A stretch of DNA of 20,114 bases from Faecalicatena fissicatena (GTDB taxonomy: Bacteria > Bacillota > Clostridia > Lachnospirales > Lachnospiraceae), in assembly GCA_001028025.1 (NCBI GenBank), contig LDAQ01000107.1, forward strand, positions 1-20,114, read 5' to 3'. The notes beneath the pieces are model-generated. The model did not search any database and was not told the DNA's origin. It was given only the letters and a program-made list of their open reading frames with translations. The translations under genes and the position numbers were made by a program. Shown one piece after another: positions 15,609 through 20,114 of the stretch (positions are counted from its first letter, which is position 1; each line of letters opens with the position of its first letter).

Positions 15609-17219
15609 CTACTCCCAGCTATCCCACTTGTCTGCGAGGTTGTTTATCTGGTTTTCGAATTTGGCTTTATCTTTATTAGCGATCCCCTGATTTCTATAGA
15701 TAACATCCAGGAGTCTCTTGCCTGCTGCGAGAAGCCTTTCGAATGCCGCGTCTGCTTTCTTCTGGGACGGTTTCTTCGCTTTGACTGGTATTTTGACTCC
15801 TTCGCTCAGAATTTCGTTTGTTAACAGGTCGATCTGGCCGCTCGGGAACGGTGCCCAGGCGGGGTATCCAAATTTTTCCTGGATCGTCTCCGCAAATTCT
15901 TCTGTCACTTTGTCTTCACCGTGAACAACGAAGACTCTCTCCAGAGGTGCTTTAAATCCTCCCAGCCAGTCCAGGAGGCCGTTCATATCTGCATGGCCGC
16001 TAACCCCGTGCAGGCTTTCTATCCGGGCGTGTACTTCGATCGGCTCACCGAAAATTTTGACATTCTTATCTCCGTCCAGAAGTCTTCTGCCCAGAGTACC
16101 GTTTGCCTGATATCCTACGAACAGAATCGTACACTCAGGCCTCCACAGGTTGTGCTTCAGATGATGGCGGATACGGCCTGCATCACACATACCGGATGCA
16201 GATATGATAACTTTCGGCTTTTCGATAAAGTTGATCATTCTGGAATCTTCACTGGTTGTAGATGTCTTCAGTCCCGGGAATATCAGGGGATTGATTCCCT
16301 GGTTCACCAGCTTGATTGCATCTTCGTCAAAGCATTCACGCATATTTTTGGTAAAAACTTTTGTGGCTTCAATTGCAAGCGGACTATCCAGGTAAACTTC
16401 AAAGTCAGGATATTCCTTCAGCAAATTCTTTTCTTTAATCTCGCGGATAAAATACAGCATCTCCTGAGTTCTGCCCACTGCAAAAGAAGGGATCACCACA
16501 TTGCCGCCACGCTCAAAAGTTTCCCGCAGCACCTTTGTAAAATCCTTCAGATAATCGATCTTTTCCGTGGAATGGACACGGTTCCCATAGGTGGACTCGA
16601 TTACAACATAATCGGCTGTCTCTGTATAACTCGGATCTTTGATAATCGGCTGGTTTGTATTACCCACATCTCCGGAAAATACAATCTTCTTCGTAGTCTC
16701 TCCCTCGGTAATCCATACCTCAATACTTGCAGAACCGAGCAAATGTCCCACATCCGTGAAACGTACTTCTATGCCATCGCAGATCCGGATACGTTCCTGG
16801 TATTGGCACGGTACAATCAGCTCAATTGCATCCAGCGCATCCTGAAGCACATAAATTGGTTCAAACACCGGCTGTCCTGCCCGTCTGCCCTTCCTGTTCC
16901 GCCACTCTGCCTCGAACTCCTGGATATGCGCGCTGTCACGGAGCATAATGTTACATAAATCCGCAGTTGCATAAGTAGTTATAATCTGTCCTTTAAATCC
17001 TTTCTTCGTAATTAAAGGCAGCAGACCCGAGTGGTCGATATGTGCATGGGTCAAAAACACATAATCAATATCCGTCTCCGGAATCGGAAGCCCCGGATTC
17101 TCATACAAGTCTGGGCCCTGTTCCATACCACAGTCAACCAGAATATTCTTTCCTGCCGCCTGCAGCAGATGACAGCTCCCTGTCACTTCATGGGCTGCTC
17201 CAATAAAAGTCAGTTTCAT
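15609..17219 (-). CDS. beta-CASP metallo-beta-lactamase, RNase-type
   Basis: 536-residue cytosolic enzyme with an MBL fold, a beta-CASP cap and an RNA-specificity (RMMBL) segment, as in COG1236 RNA-processing nucleases. Zinc ligands: HAHIDHSG, DVGHLLGSAS and FSGDVGN. Beta-CASP motifs: ESTYGNR, SASGMCDAGR and GVSGHADMNGLL. Relatives cleave RNA endonucleolytically; RNase J proteins are distinct and longer-tailed. A C-terminal Lys-rich tail (about 475-536) may bind RNA (inference). The frame opens with TTG at 17231 and GTG at 17228, but ATG at 17219 is chosen. The family begins MKLTFIGAAHEVTGS and GGTGA precedes it at fair spacing. A single-gene unit; the 303-bp inverted repeat starts 16 bases after the stop. 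Confidence 0.93.
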   Translation of the reverse strand: MKLTFIGAAHEVTGSCHLLQAAGKNILVDCGMEQGPDLYENPGLPIPETDIDYVFLTHAHIDHSGLLPLITKKGFKGQIITTYATADLCNIMLRDSAHIQEFEAEWRNRKGRRAGQPVFEPIYVLQDALDAIELIVPCQYQERIRICDGIEVRFTDVGHLLGSASIEVWITEGETTKKIVFSGDVGNTNQPIIKDPSYTETADYVVIESTYGNRVHSTEKIDYLKDFTKVLRETFERGGNVVIPSFAVGRTQEMLYFIREIKEKNLLKEYPDFEVYLDSPLAIEATKVFTKNMRECFDEDAIKLVNQGINPLIFPGLKTSTTSEDSRMINFIEKPKVIISASGMCDAGRIRHHLKHNLWRPECTILFVGYQANGTLGRRLLDGDKNVKIFGEPIEVHARIESLHGVSGHADMNGLLDWLGGFKAPLERVFVVHGEDKVTEEFAETIQEKFGYPAWAPFPSGQIDLLTNEILSEGVKIPVKAKKPSQKKADAAFERLLAAGKRLLDVIYRNQGIANKDKAKFENQINNLADKWDSWE

Positions 17220-17244
17220 AAGCTTCACCAAACCTTTTCTTTTT

Positions 17245-17253
17245 ATTGTATCA
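17245..17253 (-). promoter_or_regulatory. possible extended -10 promoter of the beta-CASP gene
   Basis: Minus strand TGA-TACAAT (TACAAT at 17245-17250) fits an extended -10. The -35 region at the right spacing is poor. It lies about 25 bases before the chosen ATG. Confidence 0.4.
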
Positions 17254-17282
17254 CCTTTTACTTGAAACTAGTAGTGGGACTT

Positions 17283-17319
17283 TTGAAAAGTGACAAGGAC
17301 AAACCAGTTGAAAGTGACA
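17283..17319. repeat. two short direct repeats, possible insertion-sequence end relic
   Basis: TTGAAAAGTGACA (17283-17295) and TTGAAAGTGACA (17308-17319), 25 bases apart. On the minus strand they read TGTCACTTT(T)CAA. Repeated TGTCA-type sequences near a terminus are typical of IS21-family ends, but no transposase or matching second end is in the window. Confidence 0.4.
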
Positions 17320-17331
17320 GCAACTATAGTA

Positions 17332-17357
17332 ACGCGTGCCATCAGACACGCGCTTTT
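17332..17357 (+). terminator. GC-rich hairpin downstream of the histidine kinase gene
   Basis: CGCGTG (17333-17338) / CACGCG (17347-17352), with an 8-base loop, followed by CTTTTAG on the plus strand. On the minus strand, where the kinase gene needs a terminator, the following sequence is only weakly T-rich. It is the best candidate hairpin for that role. Confidence 0.4.
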
Positions 17358-17367
17358 AGGGCCAGGT

Positions 17368-19926
17368 CTATATCAAATATTTTTTTAATAAACGAGCCAA
17401 TTCTATGACGTCGACGGGCTTTGCTATATGGGCATTCATACCGCACTCCAGACAATGCTTTATGTCATCTGAAAAAGCATCCGCACTCATAGCAATAATT
17501 GGGACAGACAGAGCATTCGGGTGATTCAGTCCCCGGATTGCTTTTGCAGCCTCATATCCTGTCATATGTGGCATCCGTATATCCATAAGAACAGCATCGT
17601 AATATCCCTCCGGTGAATTTTGAAACTTATCCAGACATATCTGGCCATCTTCTGCCCAATCCAGTTCCAGGCCCAGGTCGGACAACAATTCCTTTGCGAT
17701 CTCCCAGTTGAGTTCATTATCCTCGGCAAGCAGGATGCGGCGTCCGGACAGATCAATCTTATGCTCAGGTGTCTGGTCATGCGATTCTTCTCCATCCATA
17801 AATTGACGCAAACTATAAAATAGGGTTGACTTAAACAATGGTTTGGAAATAAAACCACTGATACCCGCGGCACGGGCTTCCGTTTCAAATTCACTCCAGT
17901 CGTATGCAGAAATCAACAGGATCGGTACTTCATCACCTAAACTGTGTCTTATCTCTTTTGCAACCTGGATACCATTCATACCAGGCAGTTTCCAATCTAA
18001 TAGAATTATCTGATAATCCTCTCTCTTATTGTGGCGTTGGATTACCAGTTCTATAGCCTTTTCTCCACTTAGCGTCCATTCGGCTTTTATTCCAATGGAA
18101 TTTAGTGCGTTTATGGCTGTTTTGCATAATAATTCATCATCGTCAACTACCAGCATATTCCAGGAAGGGAGCACCATATCCACATCCATTTCAGCAGCTT
18201 TTTTTAAATCAAGTGTGATATGGAATTCTGTGCCTTTATCAGGTTCGCTTTGTACATCAATAGTTCCTTCCATCGCGTCCACGATGTACTTTGTAATTGC
18301 CATTCCCAAACCCGCACCTTCTGTTTTATGTATTCTGGCTCCATCCGCACGGCTATAGGAATCGTATATCTTTTTCACAAAATCCGGTGACATACCGATT
18401 CCATTGTCCTTGACATTGATATGAATTCGGACGTAGTTTTCTCCTTTTAGAGATTTTTCTTCAAAAAGGGATAATCGTATGGAACCTCCCTCCTGTGTAT
18501 ACTTAGTCGCATTCGACAAAAGATTCAGCAAAACCTGGTTCAAACGTATACCATCACACCACACATTTTCTGTTAAGATATTTTCAACATGTATGTCCAA
18601 AGTTTGTTTTTTTGCATTGACCTGTGGCTGCATAATATTAACAATTCCTTCAACAACTTCCTTTAAAGAAATCTGCTCTGTTGTTAAAGTCAATTTACCG
18701 CTTTCAATTTTAGACATATCCAGAACATCATTAATCAGCCCCAGTAGATGTTTACCCGACAATGTAATTTTTTTCAGGCAATTCTGTAGCTGTTCCCGGT
18801 CATCCATGTGGGCTGTCGCAATCGCAGTCATACCTACAATCGCATTCATAGGTGTTCGGATATCATGACTCATATTCGCTAAAAATTCGCTTTTGGCTTT
18901 GCTTGCCTCAAGCGCCACCTGACGGGCCATCTCAAGTTCATTCAGTTGACAACGGGTCATAGAGAAATACCGAAGAAAAATCAATGTCAGAATAATTAAA
19001 ACAGAAGCACAGGACAACAACGTCATGATCATACGCTGACTGCTCAGGTTATTTATGGTATCGTCCAGTATACCGTAAGGCATTACCGCAACCAGATACC
19101 ACTCAGAATAAGGTAATGGTATCCCATAAAGCTGTCGTTCTTCACCATTTACCTCTAGTGTTGCTGCATATTCTCTATGATCCTTTAGCGCATTGCCAAA
19201 CTCTTCCAGAGATTCATCTGCAGATGATTTGTTAGTTGCAGGATCAAATTGTTTTTGTAACCGATTAAAAAATTCCCATAACTCAGTGTTTGGATTTCTT
19301 ATTACAAAGCTGCCATCTGGCCGGATAATATGATAATACATCAATTGCCCTTCGTCCTCTAAGGAAAGAAATTCGGTGATATACTCCAGAGGAACGGCCG
19401 CTATCAGGCCAGCGCTCTTCTCTCCATTCTGCATAGGATAATCAGCCTCGACGCCAAACAATACCACTTCATTTCCATCCGTATCACTCCCTATGGCAAC
19501 TCTTTGTTCCCCTTGTATTAATGCTTCTACAAGAGGGGGCGGATTAAGCGGCTGTATTGGTTGTCCATAAAGAGTTTCAAATTCTCCTTTGTCAGAACAA
19601 AGTGCTAAATAGTCAAACTCCCTGACCTGTGCCCTGTAAACAAGTTCCTCATATAGAGTCTCTTTGTCATTGTTCTCTGTTGAAACAACGGAAACAATCC
19701 CTTCGACCTGATCAAAGCGCAATTTAATTACAGATTCAAAGTGTCTGGACATTTGTTCATTCATTCCAGACATATAGATTTCTCCAACTTCGTAAATGGT
19801 CTTTTCACTCTTTCGATTCATATAAATTCCGAGCAGGCTGAAAATAACAATACTAAAGATCAACAGCCCAATGAAACTGCATATTAGAAATCGCGTCGTA
19901 GGATTCTTTTTTTTACTGCTTCCCAT
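17368..19926 (-). CDS. membrane hybrid sensor histidine kinase with two receiver domains
   Basis: 852 residues. Transmembrane helix 1 (about 13-35), an extracytoplasmic Cache-like sensor region (about 40-295, with GSDTDGNEVVLFGVEADYPM and LIAAVPLEYI), helix 2 (about 298-318) and a short coiled coil. HisKA follows with His354 in NMSHDIRTPMNAI, then HATPase with LLNLLSNATKYT, DNGIGM and GAGLGMAI. Receiver 1 has Asp644 in LLDWKLPGMNG after VVDDDE; receiver 2 has Asp782 in LMDIRMPHMTG after LAEDNE. Both have the conserved Lys (ISKP, IAKP). There is no HPt or DNA-binding domain, so the output must pass to another protein. The signal is unknown. An AGGAGG site precedes the ATG. No partner regulator on this side; a divergent gene lies beyond the window. 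Confidence 0.94.
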   Translation of the reverse strand: MGSSKKKNPTTRFLICSFIGLLIFSIVIFSLLGIYMNRKSEKTIYEVGEIYMSGMNEQMSRHFESVIKLRFDQVEGIVSVVSTENNDKETLYEELVYRAQVREFDYLALCSDKGEFETLYGQPIQPLNPPPLVEALIQGEQRVAIGSDTDGNEVVLFGVEADYPMQNGEKSAGLIAAVPLEYITEFLSLEDEGQLMYYHIIRPDGSFVIRNPNTELWEFFNRLQKQFDPATNKSSADESLEEFGNALKDHREYAATLEVNGEERQLYGIPLPYSEWYLVAVMPYGILDDTINNLSSQRMIMTLLSCASVLIILTLIFLRYFSMTRCQLNELEMARQVALEASKAKSEFLANMSHDIRTPMNAIVGMTAIATAHMDDREQLQNCLKKITLSGKHLLGLINDVLDMSKIESGKLTLTTEQISLKEVVEGIVNIMQPQVNAKKQTLDIHVENILTENVWCDGIRLNQVLLNLLSNATKYTQEGGSIRLSLFEEKSLKGENYVRIHINVKDNGIGMSPDFVKKIYDSYSRADGARIHKTEGAGLGMAITKYIVDAMEGTIDVQSEPDKGTEFHITLDLKKAAEMDVDMVLPSWNMLVVDDDELLCKTAINALNSIGIKAEWTLSGEKAIELVIQRHNKREDYQIILLDWKLPGMNGIQVAKEIRHSLGDEVPILLISAYDWSEFETEARAAGISGFISKPLFKSTLFYSLRQFMDGEESHDQTPEHKIDLSGRRILLAEDNELNWEIAKELLSDLGLELDWAEDGQICLDKFQNSPEGYYDAVLMDIRMPHMTGYEAAKAIRGLNHPNALSVPIIAMSADAFSDDIKHCLECGMNAHIAKPVDVIELARLLKKYLI

Positions 19927-19991
19927 TGACGTTATTCCTCCTTTCTATTTTTACATAATACTTATCTCTTTTCTAACAGTTTTACGGTTTT

Positions 19992-20021
19992 ATTATAAAT
20001 GTTATCTTTATAAACTGGCAA
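19992..20021 (-). promoter_or_regulatory. SigA-type promoter of the histidine kinase gene
   Basis: Minus strand: -35 TTGCCA (20016-20021), 18-base spacer, perfect -10 TATAAT (19992-19997). It is about 60 bases upstream of the start codon. Confidence 0.65.
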
Positions 20022-20065
20022 TAATCATATTGGTCAGGTGTGCATATAGGTTGGTGGCTTTGATA

Positions 20066-20094
20066 CTGACAAGAACAGCTCTTCATGATATAAT
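20066..20094 (+). promoter_or_regulatory. divergent SigA-type promoter pointing out of the window
   Basis: Plus strand: -35 CTGACA (20066-20071), 17-base spacer, perfect -10 TATAAT (20089-20094). It implies a plus-strand gene just to the right, possibly functionally linked to the kinase. Confidence 0.6.
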
Positions 20095-20114
20095 CCCGTC
20101 TTTGACAGTTATTA

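Noticed and set aside
15339..15824. 161-residue plus-strand frame across the inverted repeat
   Set aside because: Runs through the palindrome and then antisense to the beta-CASP C terminus. Similar peptides appear on the other strand (15200-15454) only because the arms mirror each other.
15921..16958. 345-residue plus-strand frame opposite the beta-CASP gene
   Set aside because: Antisense to clearly conserved catalytic motifs; composition typical of a shadow frame.
20103..20108. TTGACA at the right edge as a promoter
   Set aside because: The window ends before any -10 could be seen.

Overview
The window reads as the chromosome of a spore-forming, gut-type Clostridia bacterium, most likely a Lachnospiraceae member. 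The evidence is a clear forespore sigma factor SigG, AGGAGG-type ribosome binding sites throughout, moderate GC content, and Mfd, Pth and foldase sequences of Firmicutes type. The genus cannot be fixed from sequence alone. All genes but one lie on the minus strand. No tRNA, rRNA, CRISPR array or transposase gene was seen.

Layout, left to right. Positions 1-69 hold no gene I can identify. Positions 70-5126 are a minus-strand housekeeping operon transcribed pth > mfd > foldase lipoprotein, with a good SigA-type promoter just upstream of pth. A small membrane-anchored protein (5300-5734, plus strand) has some FMN-binding-domain character and ends in a bidirectional terminator. It is followed by two tandem copies of a 67-bp structured repeat (5758-5891). 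Next come a HAD phosphatase and an overlapping 87-residue acidic protein (minus, own promoter), then sigG (minus, candidate forespore promoter).

Positions 8007-14735 are a tightly packed six-gene polyamine operon transcribed speA > speE > carboxyspermidine dehydrogenase > nspC > aguA > aguB. The enzymes make a complete route from arginine: SpeA gives agmatine, AguA gives N-carbamoylputrescine, AguB gives putrescine, and the dehydrogenase plus NspC convert putrescine and aspartate semialdehyde to spermidine via carboxyspermidine. SpeE belongs to the alternative decarboxylated-SAM route, and no speD is present here, so its role is an open question. Upstream of speA is an 873-base gene-free stretch. 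It contains a strong promoter, a leader of about 350 nt with several hairpins ending in an intrinsic terminator before speA (a candidate attenuator or riboswitch), and a 303-bp near-perfect long inverted repeat with two internal hairpins (15290-15592). That element starts 16 bases past the stop codon of the next gene.

Positions 15609-17219 encode a beta-CASP metallo-beta-lactamase RNase-type protein. Positions 17368-19926 encode a large membrane hybrid histidine kinase with two receiver domains. Between them are two short direct repeats, perhaps the relic of an insertion-sequence end. The right edge carries divergent promoters, one for the kinase and one pointing out of the window on the plus strand.

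The strongest candidates for something undescribed are the structured speA leader, the 303-bp inverted-repeat element, and the SpeE plus carboxyspermidine-pathway operon.
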